From Holophagales bacterium UBA2201 (lineage in GTDB: Bacteria; Acidobacteriota; Thermoanaerobaculia; UBA2201), in assembly GCA_002327305.1 (NCBI GenBank), contig DCUZ01000079.1:1-53666 (forward strand): a stretch of 53,666 nucleotides of DNA, written 5' to 3'. Made by a program: the position numbers and the translations under genes. A model generated the notes under the pieces. That model did no database searches. It was not told where the DNA came from and was given only the letters and a program-made list of their open reading frames with translations. Shown here piece by piece: positions 1 through 7,998 of the stretch; position 1 is the stretch's first letter; every line of letters starts with the position of its first letter.

Positions 1-304
1 CCAAGGCCCAGGAACCGCTGAGGGACGCCGAAGGCATATCCAACGGGCCCTTTTCAAGCGCATTTTTAGCAGATGTTGGAACGGAAAACCCAAGGCGATT
101 AGTCAAACCCCCCTCTTTCGGCTACTCCTTCTTAGGCCCATGCTCAAAGTCAAGGTAGGTAAAACCCCGTTTCCTTGCCCCTACTGTGTAGAGGCAGTTC
201 TCGGGTGGGGGGGGCGTGTCTGTTGTCCTTAACCGTCCGGGGCCGATCCCTACGGATTCGCCCCGGCCCAGCGTCATTCATGGTAGACTTGAAAGGAGGG
301 TCAA
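1..304. other. Upstream region without a recognisable gene
   Basis: I see no supported gene here. Positions 177-184 read GCCCCTAC, the reverse complement of the GTAGGGGC header found in other gaps of this window, but no clear stem follows it. An imperfect hairpin lies at 239-264 (11-bp arms, two mismatches). An AAAGGAGGG ribosome binding site at about 292-300 serves the gene starting at 305. Confidence 0.5.
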
Positions 305-3300
305 ATGCTCTTTAAGCGACGTCTTCTCATATTCTTGTTCCTGGCCCTGGCCGCCGTGGGCATGGCACAGCCCACTCTTACCTGTTCCAAAAGCGGTAAC
401 GACGTGGTGCTGAATTGGGCGGGTGGGACTTCCCCATTCGACGCCATCAAGGACACCGTTCCCTACTTCAGCAGCAACCCCAACATGCTCATTACTGGCT
501 CCTCGGGTACCACCTACACGGATGGGGGTGCTTTGACCAACGGAATTGCCGTTGAGTTCTACACGGTGGCCGATGCCACGAAGCCCACGATTACCATCAC
601 GGGCACAACCCCCTCCAGCCCCACATCCGCGCGCACCGTGCAGGTCAACGGAACGTACACCAACGCCACTTATGTTTCCGTCAACACCCTCCCGGCCACC
701 TTCGCCTCCGGCAGCTTTTCGGCCAGCCCCGTGGTCCTGTTCATCGGCGGGAACACGATCACCGCCTCGGCCATGGATGCTTCCGGCAACGTGGCTTTCG
801 TCCAGACCTCCGTAACGCGGCAGCAAGGCAACACCCCGCCAGAGATCACCTTCACGCCCGCCGACGGGGACACCATCTACGACGATACGCCCGATCTGAA
901 GGTCCTCTTTTGCGATGCCGACGGTTTCGGTGACCTCGTCAGCGACAGCGTCGTCATCCAGGTGGACGGTACGGTCACCACGTTCACCCAGAATGTTGTG
1001 ACGGAATGCCCGGGCAGCGCCCAGGGATGGGCCTACACCTACACTCCATCCACCGCGTTGGTGAACGGTTATCACTCCATTTCGGCCACGATCAAGGATA
1101 TGAAAAACTACTACGCCAACGGCTCCTCCTCGTTCATCTTGAGTAATCCGGTCATCACTTTGTTGACCCCTGCGGAGGGGGCAATTGGAGCCACGATCAC
1201 CATTGACGGCGCGGGGTTCTCCGCCACGGCGGGGGACAACACCGTAAAATTCGGTTCCGTGTCAGCTTCGGTCTCCGCCGCCGGCGCGACGCAACTCACG
1301 GTCACCGTACCCTCCGGGGCCGTGGGGGGACCCGTCACGGTCACGGTCTACGGGAGGGTGAGCAACGCGAAACCCTTCACCGTTCTCCTGGCCTCCGGCT
1401 TCACGGACATCTCCTCCGTCGCCGTCAACGATGTCATGGCCGACGCCACCCATACCCCCATCGTCTTCACTGTCATGGGGACCAGCGACCGCCTCTACCA
1501 GGTCAACACGGACGGCACCCTCACCGATTTGGGCGGGGTGAACAACGATCCGGTGGGCCTCCCGAAGGACGCGAGCAATAACCTCTATTGCGGCTCGTCC
1601 GCCGGGGGCCTGGGGCCGGTGAACAAGTACACCCCCGGATCGGGCGTTTCCATGTACAAAGCCGACACCCACTACGGCTCCGAGCCCAGCGCCTCCGTTG
1701 CCGGTCTGGGTATTGACTCCTCGGGCAATCTCTACACCCTCGACAATATCAACGGCAGTCTCAAAAGGGTGAATACGGACCTGACCATCGAGAGACTGAA
1801 TAGTCAAGGCCTCACCTATACACAGTCCAACGGCGCCATCCAGAGCCAGGATGGGACCAAGCTCTATTTCACCGAGGCCAGCCGGTTGCGGAGCATCCCC
1901 CTCCCGGCCGGGGGAACGAGCACGATCATCAGCACGGCGCTCAGCGGCCCCACGGGCATGGCGAACACCCTGACTTCGGAGGGGTGGATCGTCATGGCCC
2001 GAAGGGGATTGACCGCCAAGGCGGCGAGCGTCTACGATCCCGTCAACAACGTCCTGTTCGATTTCGCCAAACTTCTCACCAACCGCCCTTACGATGTGGA
2101 TACCGGGACGGATGCCGACGGACCCTACATCGTCGTGGCCGAACGGGAGCGTGTATACAGGATTTCAAAACCCTCCATCACGCTTCAAGCGTGGAACGGC
2201 ACGACCAACTATTCCATCCCCACAAAAGTCTACGCCGATTTCGATCCCGTCACCAGTTCCGATTCGCCGGGGGTGCAATACATCATTTTAGAGGCGCGGA
2301 TGAATCCCGACACCCTCATTCCCAACACGATGCCCGCCTCCCCGCCCTATCCCTACGCCCCCAAGGTCACCTGGACGGTGGAGGACCCCGACGATCCTTC
2401 CGACGACACCCAGATTGACGCCAACGGTGCCACGGGCAACGATAATGTGCTGACTCTCGGCAACTATCCCACCACCTACCAGTGGGACGACTACGATGTC
2501 TACACCATGGACGAAGGCGCGTCGAGCAACAGCCTCACCGTCCATACCAAGGTCATCAGCGGTGTCTCCAGGGTCATCCTCAATATGTCGGGCTATCCGG
2601 GAGACGACTTCAAGGTCACGGCCCAGGTCACCATCCCCGTCTACGGCTCGATAGAGGCGGCATCCCCCACCATCACCGTCTGGAAGAAGCTCTATGTGGA
2701 ACTTGACTCCATGGGGCAGTGCGACGGCCCCATGGACGATGATGATGACGACGCCGTCTGCGCCGACATCCCCGAGCCGCTCATGGACCTGATGGCGGGG
2801 GCATTCAAACCGGCCTATATTGATGTCTTCCCGGCCAGCCAGACGGATTCCAGCATGGTTTTCCGCTACCATCTCACATTGCCTCAAGATTATTTTCAAC
2901 AAGATTACTTAAGCAATAAGGATGTCCCCAACAGCGAACAAGGCCATTGGGAAGCATACTTGTACGGAAGCTATGAGGGACCCAAAACTGAAGACTGGGA
3001 CCCCGATAATGTGGGTTTCGGCAGAACGGGATTTACCGCCGCCATCATTATGGGCGACAATACTTTACAGTCTGTTGCAACATCCACACATTATGAGGTT
3101 ATACGCGATGTCTGCTCTTTTTACAGTACCGATGACATATTTTACCTTGGCTATATCGTACTGCATGAAGTCGGCCATTGGTTCAGGCTGCCTGATGGCT
3201 TTGGTGCCGTGATGTTGCAAGCTATACCAGCAGAGCCTTATTTTACAAATTGCCACATAAAGTGGATCAGAAAATGCAGCGAATTTCCAGGGAAGTGGAA

Positions 3301-3352
3301 CACGTTGCTTAGTACGCAGGACCCCTGCGTTTTCATGTGCACAAATCCCTAA
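305..3352 (+). CDS. Large secreted IPT/TIG and propeller-like protein with a C-terminal HExxH motif
   Basis: A 1015-aa secreted protein. Residues 1-21 form a signal peptide ending AVGMA, followed by Ig-like segments. An IPT/TIG domain spans about 281-358. A region of about 360-620 reads like an NHL/SMP-30-type beta-propeller (SSGNLYTLDN, DASNNLYCGS). A further Ig-like part contains an acidic run DDDDDD. Near the C-terminus is H954-E955-V-G-H958, followed by D964, so the motif is HExxHxxRxxD. HExxH is the zinc-protease signature and an Asp third ligand is known in some metzincins, but here the usual Gly is Arg, so protease activity is only an inference. From about base 2880 the composition shifts to AT-rich, so this C-terminal part may have a different origin. 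A strong AGGAGGG site precedes the ATG. Confidence 0.8.
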   Translation: MLFKRRLLIFLFLALAAVGMAQPTLTCSKSGNDVVLNWAGGTSPFDAIKDTVPYFSSNPNMLITGSSGTTYTDGGALTNGIAVEFYTVADATKPTITITGTTPSSPTSARTVQVNGTYTNATYVSVNTLPATFASGSFSASPVVLFIGGNTITASAMDASGNVAFVQTSVTRQQGNTPPEITFTPADGDTIYDDTPDLKVLFCDADGFGDLVSDSVVIQVDGTVTTFTQNVVTECPGSAQGWAYTYTPSTALVNGYHSISATIKDMKNYYANGSSSFILSNPVITLLTPAEGAIGATITIDGAGFSATAGDNTVKFGSVSASVSAAGATQLTVTVPSGAVGGPVTVTVYGRVSNAKPFTVLLASGFTDISSVAVNDVMADATHTPIVFTVMGTSDRLYQVNTDGTLTDLGGVNNDPVGLPKDASNNLYCGSSAGGLGPVNKYTPGSGVSMYKADTHYGSEPSASVAGLGIDSSGNLYTLDNINGSLKRVNTDLTIERLNSQGLTYTQSNGAIQSQDGTKLYFTEASRLRSIPLPAGGTSTIISTALSGPTGMANTLTSEGWIVMARRGLTAKAASVYDPVNNVLFDFAKLLTNRPYDVDTGTDADGPYIVVAERERVYRISKPSITLQAWNGTTNYSIPTKVYADFDPVTSSDSPGVQYIILEARMNPDTLIPNTMPASPPYPYAPKVTWTVEDPDDPSDDTQIDANGATGNDNVLTLGNYPTTYQWDDYDVYTMDEGASSNSLTVHTKVISGVSRVILNMSGYPGDDFKVTAQVTIPVYGSIEAASPTITVWKKLYVELDSMGQCDGPMDDDDDDAVCADIPEPLMDLMAGAFKPAYIDVFPASQTDSSMVFRYHLTLPQDYFQQDYLSNKDVPNSEQGHWEAYLYGSYEGPKTEDWDPDNVGFGRTGFTAAIIMGDNTLQSVATSTHYEVIRDVCSFYSTDDIFYLGYIVLHEVGHWFRLPDGFGAVMLQAIPAEPYFTNCHIKWIRKCSEFPGKWNTLLSTQDPCVFMCTNP

Positions 3353-3367
3353 CTAAGGAGGAGAACA

Positions 3368-4384
3368 ATGATAGCGCGATCAATGTTTTTTTCGACCTTG
3401 TATTTATTGGCTTTCTTTTCTTATGCGAAAGAAGGTGAAAGAGTTGCAAATTGGAAAATATTTGAGAATGCTAAAGCCCCAACTTTCACAATCAGCACTG
3501 ACAAAACTGAATATTTCATTGGAGAATCAATCGCTGTCCGATTTGTTTTAAAAAATGAGACAGCGGTGGATATCCCCATACACGAAAAAGCCTTGCGTTT
3601 TGAAACGTCAAGCGTCGGTGCTGCCATCTTCGCGGAAAAAGAATCTCATGGGATCATTCAACGTGATTTCTCATTGGCAAACTGTGGATGGGAAGGAGGA
3701 GTATACGGCAGTCCTGTTTACTTAAAACCAGGTGAAACGATAGTCGGCGATTTCATTCTCGGTAATACGGCCCAGACACCTCAAAAATACTACGTTAGTG
3801 CATCATATTATTGGCGTGAATGCAATCCTAAAACGCCAAGCGAGCAGTTTGGTGCTTGTCAATTCTTATATCCAGAGCCTTTAGAAATAAATATTGTCAT
3901 GCCTGCTGATTCTGAGAAATCAGCCCTTGATTATTTCCAAGTCCCAAGGCTGCATCAAATGCTCCAAACGCCCTTTTACGGATGTTTCCGTGCTTGCTCA
4001 AAGGATACTGAGGTATTTTGCGAAGACACGCCGGAGTTCTACATATCCCAGGCGCGGAAATTCCTTGAGCGTTTCCCCAAAAGCGTCTATTCGCGGTACA
4101 TGAATTACACCCTTGGGATAATCCTAAGAGATCAAAAGAACTTCCAGGCAGCCGAGGAACAGATGGGAAAATTCATCGCTCAGTACCCCGATGACTGGAT
4201 GGTGGACGATGCAATGTTTGAAATGGCCGAGTGCCAGATCAAGCAGGGAATGCCGGACAAGGCCCAGGCCACCTTGGAAAGCCTTTTTCAGAAGTTTCCC
4301 TTGACCAGTACCCACCAGGCCAAGCGGGTTTTGGAGAACTTGAAAAAGGGTTATAAAAGCATGGAGAAGATTTACGCACATTGA
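3368..4384 (+). CDS. Secreted protein with an Ig-like N-terminal domain and C-terminal TPR-like repeats
   Basis: A 338-aa protein. Residues 1-20 look like a signal peptide, with a good AGGAGG site just before the ATG. Residues of about 35-175 form a beta-rich region (IGESIAVRFVLKNET) resembling BsuPI-like or related Ig-fold domains. Residues of about 220-330 carry TPR-type helices (FPKSVYSRYMNYTLGIIL, FIAQYPDDWMVDDAMFEMAE) like the tetratricopeptide part of BamD/YbgF proteins. It follows the 1015-aa gene by 15 bp and is probably co-transcribed. Its first two thirds are AT-rich with relaxed codon use, while the TPR part from about base 4010 returns to GC-rich, so the gene looks mosaic. A periplasmic protein-interaction role is an inference. 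Confidence 0.75.
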   Translation: MIARSMFFSTLYLLAFFSYAKEGERVANWKIFENAKAPTFTISTDKTEYFIGESIAVRFVLKNETAVDIPIHEKALRFETSSVGAAIFAEKESHGIIQRDFSLANCGWEGGVYGSPVYLKPGETIVGDFILGNTAQTPQKYYVSASYYWRECNPKTPSEQFGACQFLYPEPLEINIVMPADSEKSALDYFQVPRLHQMLQTPFYGCFRACSKDTEVFCEDTPEFYISQARKFLERFPKSVYSRYMNYTLGIILRDQKNFQAAEEQMGKFIAQYPDDWMVDDAMFEMAECQIKQGMPDKAQATLESLFQKFPLTSTHQAKRVLENLKKGYKSMEKIYAH

Positions 4385-4388
4385 AATG

Positions 4389-4418
4389 GTAGGGGCCGGC
4401 CGGGGTATGCGCCCCGGC
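4389..4418 (+). repeat. GTAGGGGC-headed palindromic repeat
   Basis: Header GTAGGGGC at 4389-4396, followed by a perfect 7-bp inverted repeat (4399-4405 with 4412-4418, loop TATGCG). It starts 5 bp after the stop codon of the TPR gene. Sibling elements occur at 23797, 33616, 39938, 41266, 41298 and, inverted, 45666-45689. Confidence 0.65.
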
Positions 4419-4804
4419 GGCCGCCGGGGCCTGCGGGGGTAAGCCAGCCCCTATTATTTAACCCCGACCGCTGCGCCGGCCGCGCGGCTTCGCACGCTCG
4501 CGCATGTGCCATCCGGCGACCTGCAAAGCCACGCGGCCGTCACACGCCGTGCAACGAGGGCACGGCGCCGACCACCCAGGGACCCGTCCGCCCCTGGGAC
4601 AGCGGTGGGGCCGCTTCGCGGCCCGATCCGGCCCTCCCCACGTCCCCCTGCCTGTCGGCAGGACAGGCTCCGCGGCGGCGGGTCCGGGGCTCCCCCTGCG
4701 CAGCGCATTCGCCCTGCGCGGGGGACCGGGGAAGCCGGGGCCGCAGGCGGCGCGCCGGCGTGGCCCCAATTTCCCCTTCCGGCACGCCGCCTGCATCGGC
4801 CCCT

Positions 4805-4829
4805 GTCCGATAATGCGCCATTATCGGAC
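4805..4829. repeat. Perfect 11-bp inverted repeat
   Basis: Arms GTCCGATAATG (4805-4815) and CATTATCGGAC (4819-4829) with a CGC loop. It has no T-run on either side, so it is not a typical intrinsic terminator. Confidence 0.8.
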
Positions 4830-4871
4830 CTTCCCCTGCCCCGGAGCCCGCCGCTTCGCCCTACGGGTTTA

Positions 4872-4889
4872 CATAACGCGTGCGTTATG
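4872..4889. repeat. Perfect 8-bp inverted repeat
   Basis: Arms CATAACGC (4872-4879) and GCGTTATG (4882-4889) separated by GT. It lies 43 bp after the 11-bp hairpin. Confidence 0.75.
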
Positions 4890-5037
4890 CAAACTACGGG
4901 ACGCGGCACCCGCCCAACTAAGCGCAGGGGCGCTCATGGCCGCGCCCCCTGCACCCTTGGGCCAAGAGGGCGGTCCGGCTCGGCCGCGCGCGGCCTCCGG
5001 GCCTCACAGCCCGGCATCATTTCCTCTCCGAAGCCGG

Positions 5038-5194
5038 CCCTGACTCGCGTCAGGGGTCGCTCCAATCATGCCGGGCTTACCGGCCCGCCCGTGCTTCGCC
5101 CGGGCCGGACCGCCCTCACATGGTGTGTCCCGATTTGCATCGGGACATTCCCCCGCGCAGTTTATGCGGGGGCACTCTCCCGACAGGGTCGGGA
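5038..5194. repeat. Cluster of four short palindromes
   Basis: Four perfect inverted repeats: 5038-5055 (arms CCCTGAC/GTCAGGG), 5126-5147 (TGTCCCGAT/ATCGGGACA), 5150-5172 (CCCCCGC/GCGGGGG, 9-nt loop) and 5178-5194 (TCCCGAC/GTCGGGA). The TCCCGA-type stems also occur at 43857-43875 and 44965-44983 inside the duplicated island repeat, so they belong to a dispersed element family. Confidence 0.65.
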
Positions 5195-5353
5195 CTCCCC
5201 GCGCCCCTTGGCCGGGGGGGTCGGCCCTGCCCCCCGCGCTCGTCGCGCTCGCATTGATGCTATTCCTACGGTGGAATTGACCCGCAGAGGCGTGAAAGGA
5301 GAGAGGGCGCAATTTTCTGAATGGCGATAAAGGAATACAAAAGCCGCTTGGTT

Positions 5354-5382
5354 GGGACATTCCCCAGTCTTTCTGGTAAAAT
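5354..5382 (+). promoter_or_regulatory. Putative sigma70-type promoter of the nuo operon
   Basis: GGGACA at 5354-5359 (4/6 match to -35), 17-bp spacer, TAAAAT at 5377-5382 (5/6 match to -10). It would give a leader of about 110 nt before nuoA. Confidence 0.45.
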
Positions 5383-5498
5383 AACGCGCTTCCACAACGG
5401 CGGCCCCTGCCCGGCCCATCGCGCGGCCGGTTCCACCCAGGAGGGAAGGGGGCCCGCCGGGCTATGCGGCTATTGAAATACGAGATAAGGACGGTGCC

Positions 5499-5855
5499 AT
5501 GGACCGCTACATCCCGATCCTGATCTTCGGCCTCATCTGCTGTTCCATTCCCCTCGCCATGCTGGCCATCCAGCTTTTCCTGCAGGTGCGGCGTCCGAAC
5601 CCGGCAAAGACCGAGGCCTACGAGTGCGGCAATCCGGTGAAGAAGGAGGCCCTCGCCTATCGCTTCTCCATCCGGTATCTCGTCATCGCCATCCTCTTCG
5701 TCATCTTCGATGTGGAGACGGTGTTCCTCTTCCCCTGGGCGGTTTCCCTGGGGCGCCTCGGGCTCTTCGGGCTCATCGAGATGGTGGTCTTTCTCGCCAT
5801 CCTCGTCGTGGGGTACGTTTACGCGTACCGGGAAGGAGCCCTCACATGGGCCTGA
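5499..5855 (+). CDS. nuoA: NADH-quinone oxidoreductase subunit A
   Basis: A 118-aa membrane subunit of complex I, three transmembrane helices (about 5-27, 60-82 and 88-112). The conserved family motif is present: YECGNPV followed by FSIRYLVIAILFVIFDVE, with the acidic FDVET sequence on the second helix. With NuoH, J and K it builds the hinge between the peripheral arm and the proton-pumping arm and contributes to the quinone cavity. It is the first gene of the operon; its stop overlaps nuoB by 10 bp. Length matches the family (about 115-145 aa). Confidence 0.95.
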   Translation: MDRYIPILIFGLICCSIPLAMLAIQLFLQVRRPNPAKTEAYECGNPVKKEALAYRFSIRYLVIAILFVIFDVETVFLFPWAVSLGRLGLFGLIEMVVFLAILVVGYVYAYREGALTWA

Positions 5856-6328
5856 ACCTGGCCGACTATGTCCTCAACTGGTCCCGCAAGTACTCGGTGT
5901 GGCCCATGCAGTTCGGGCTGGCGTGCTGCGCCATCGAGATGATGGCCACGATGGACCCCCGCTACGACCTCGCCCGCTTCGGGGCCGAGGCGTTCCGCGG
6001 CTCGCCGAGACAGGCCGACCTCATGCTCGTGGCCGGCACCGTGACCGAGAAAATGGCCCCCGTGGTCAAGCGTCTCTACGATCAGATGATGGAGCCCAAG
6101 TTCGTCCTCGCCATGGGCTCCTGCGCCGTCTGCGGGGGGCCCTACCGCACCTACGCCGTGACGCAGGGGGTGGACCGCCTCATCCCGGTGGACGTCTATG
6201 TCCCCGGATGTCCCCCGCGGCCGGAGGCCCTCCTCTACGGTTTCATGAAATTGCAGGACAAGATCATGCGGTACCGCAATTTCGGGAAGGAGCGTGGCCA
6301 GTATGAGCCAGAACCCGCCCGCCGGTAA
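5846..6328 (+). CDS. nuoB: NADH-quinone oxidoreductase subunit B
   Basis: A 160-aa Fe-S subunit that carries cluster N2, the last electron donor to quinone. The four N2 ligands are visible: adjacent C27-C28 (GLACCAIEMM), C93 (MGSCAVCGG) and C122 (YVPGCPPRPE). The ATG at 5846 was chosen because it gives the usual family N-terminus and follows GGAAGGAG; the open frame extends further upstream but overlaps nuoA. It overlaps nuoA by 10 bp and the 5' end of nuoC by 26 bp, so translation is probably coupled. Confidence 0.96.
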   Translation: MGLNLADYVLNWSRKYSVWPMQFGLACCAIEMMATMDPRYDLARFGAEAFRGSPRQADLMLVAGTVTEKMAPVVKRLYDQMMEPKFVLAMGSCAVCGGPYRTYAVTQGVDRLIPVDVYVPGCPPRPEALLYGFMKLQDKIMRYRNFGKERGQYEPEPARR

Positions 6329-6908
6329 CCCGCCCGCCCCCGCGGCCGTCAAAAAGCCGGGCCAGCCCGAGTGGCAGGACGCCGCCGCCAATCCCCGGGC
6401 CGCCGCGCTCAAGGCCGCTTTCGGAGGTCGCGTCCTCGACGCCAAAACCTACGCCGGGGAACTGACGGTGTGGGTGGAGGGCGCCGCCGTCGCCGAGATC
6501 TGCGCCCGTCTCAAGGCGGAGGGCTATACCTATCTCGTGGACATCGCCGGCATCCACCAGCCCAAGGTCGCGGACAAGCCCTTCGCCCTCTCCTACCTCC
6601 TCCATCATTGGGACACCAACGGCCGCCTCCGGCTGAAGGTGGAGTTTGCCGACGGTGTGGAAGTGCCCACCGTCACCGGCGTGTGGAAGACGGCCAATTG
6701 GATGGAGCGGGAGGCGTGGGACCTCCTGGGCATCCGGTTCGCCGGCCACCCCGACCTGGAGCGCATCCTCACCTGGGAGGGGTTCAACGGCCATCCCCTG
6801 CGCAAGGAGTTCCCCATCGAGGGGATCGACACCGGCGCCGCCATCTACCCCGACACCTACCCGGAGGGCGGCGGACCGGTGAAACCCAAGGAGACGCCCC
6901 ATGCTTGA
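6303..6908 (+). CDS. nuoC: NADH-quinone oxidoreductase subunit C
   Basis: A 201-aa, 30-kDa-type subunit of the peripheral arm, which packs against NuoD and NuoB. The family signature is clear in the second half (EREAWDLLGIRFAGHPDL, then HPLRKEFPIEG). The first 35 residues are a Pro/Ala-rich extension (NPPAGNPPAPAAVKKPG). I chose ATG 6303 over GTG 6294 because the GGAAGG site at about 6285 would sit only 3 nt from the GTG. It overlaps nuoB at its start and nuoD at its end (8 bp). NuoC and NuoD are separate genes here, unlike the NuoCD fusion of E. coli. Confidence 0.94.
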   Translation: MSQNPPAGNPPAPAAVKKPGQPEWQDAAANPRAAALKAAFGGRVLDAKTYAGELTVWVEGAAVAEICARLKAEGYTYLVDIAGIHQPKVADKPFALSYLLHHWDTNGRLRLKVEFADGVEVPTVTGVWKTANWMEREAWDLLGIRFAGHPDLERILTWEGFNGHPLRKEFPIEGIDTGAAIYPDTYPEGGGPVKPKETPHA

Positions 6909-7998
6909 CATCCAGGAACTCGAGATCAACATGGGCCCCCAGCACCCCGCCACGCACGGGGTGCTCCGGATCATCCTCAAACTGGACGGCGAGAAGATCG
7001 TGGGCGCCCGTCCCGTCATCGGCTACCTCCACCGCGGCACGGAAAAGATCTTCGAAAGCCAGACCTACAGCGGCAACGTCCCCCACACCGACCGGCTCGA
7101 TTACACCGCCGCCGCCACCAGCAACCACGCCTACTGTGGGGCGGTGGAAAAACTGCTGGGGATCGAGGTGCCCCGGCGGGCCCGCGTCGTCCGGGTGATC
7201 CTGGACGAACTCCAGCGCATCGCCTCCCACCTGATCTGGCTGGGGACCCACGCCCTCGACATCGGGGCCATGACCCCCTTCTTCTACAACTTCCGCGAGC
7301 GGGAATACATCCTGGACCTCTTCGAGGAGTTCTGCGGCGCCCGCCTCACCCTCCACTGCATGAAGGTGGGGGGCGTCTACGACGATCTGCCCCCGGGGTG
7401 GATCGAGAAGCTCCAGCGCTTCATCGAGGTCTTCGACAAGGCCGTGTGGGACTACGAGGACCTCCTCACCGGCAACCGCATCTGGAAACAGCGCACCATC
7501 GGCGTCGGCGTCATCAGCCCCGAGGAGGCCATTGACTGGGGCCTCACGGGCCCCCCCCTGCGGGGTTCCGGGGTCAAGTGGGACGTCCGCCGCGCCCTTC
7601 CCTACGAGATCTACCCGGAACTCGAATTCGACATCCCCGTCGGCCGCAACGGCGACACCTACGACCGCTACCTCGTCCGGATGGAGGAGATGCGGCAGTC
7701 CAGCCGCATCCTCAAACAGTGCATCCAGAAGCTGGAGCCCGGCGACGTGGTGGCGAAGGGGGTGCGCGTCCTGCGGCCCAAGCCCGCCGAGGTCTATTTC
7801 AGCGTGGAGGCCCCCAAGGGCGAACTGGGCTACCACATCCTTTCCGACGGCACCGACAAGCCCCACCGGGTGAAGGTGCGCCCGCCCTGTTTCGTCAACC
7901 TGCAGGTCCTGCCCGCCCTCGTTAAGGGGCACCTGGTGGCCGACGTCGTCGCCGTCATCGGGACCCTCGACATCGTCCTGGGGGAGATCGACCGATGA
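6901..7998 (+). CDS. nuoD: NADH-quinone oxidoreductase subunit D
   Basis: A 365-aa, 49-kDa-type subunit that forms the quinone-binding site with NuoB. Visible family motifs: NMGPQHPATHGVLR at residues 10-23, IGYLHRGTEK, the LDELQRIASHL helix, and the C-terminal GTLDIVLGEIDR. The HPATHG histidine loop is the quinone-headgroup region in the family. It overlaps nuoC by 8 bp and nuoH by 4 bp (ATGA). nuoH follows directly: no nuoE, nuoF or nuoG lies at the usual place, so the NADH-oxidising module is not encoded in this operon. Confidence 0.96.
   Translation: MLDIQELEINMGPQHPATHGVLRIILKLDGEKIVGARPVIGYLHRGTEKIFESQTYSGNVPHTDRLDYTAAATSNHAYCGAVEKLLGIEVPRRARVVRVILDELQRIASHLIWLGTHALDIGAMTPFFYNFREREYILDLFEEFCGARLTLHCMKVGGVYDDLPPGWIEKLQRFIEVFDKAVWDYEDLLTGNRIWKQRTIGVGVISPEEAIDWGLTGPPLRGSGVKWDVRRALPYEIYPELEFDIPVGRNGDTYDRYLVRMEEMRQSSRILKQCIQKLEPGDVVAKGVRVLRPKPAEVYFSVEAPKGELGYHILSDGTDKPHRVKVRPPCFVNLQVLPALVKGHLVADVVAVIGTLDIVLGEIDR

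Larger units (their letters stand above)
4385..5353. other. Long GC-rich spacer dense in short palindromes, no credible gene
   Basis: About 970 bp with no convincing coding sequence: all long open frames are Arg/Pro/Gly/Ala-rich, overlap each other on both strands and lack recognisable motifs. The stretch contains at least six perfect inverted repeats with 7-11 bp arms and 2-9 nt loops, listed separately. It could be a structured transcript, an array of REP-like elements or decayed mobile DNA; the sequence alone does not decide. Confidence 0.6.

Noticed and set aside
2..232. Open frame running in from the left edge
   Set aside because: Translation shows no motif and abnormal composition, and the region holds hairpin and repeat-like sequence; not supported as a gene tail.
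4454..5360. Several long open frames on both strands in the GC-rich spacer
   Set aside because: They overlap one another, have extreme Arg/Pro/Ala/Gly content, no motifs and no ribosome binding sites, and run through perfect palindromes. They are by-products of high GC.
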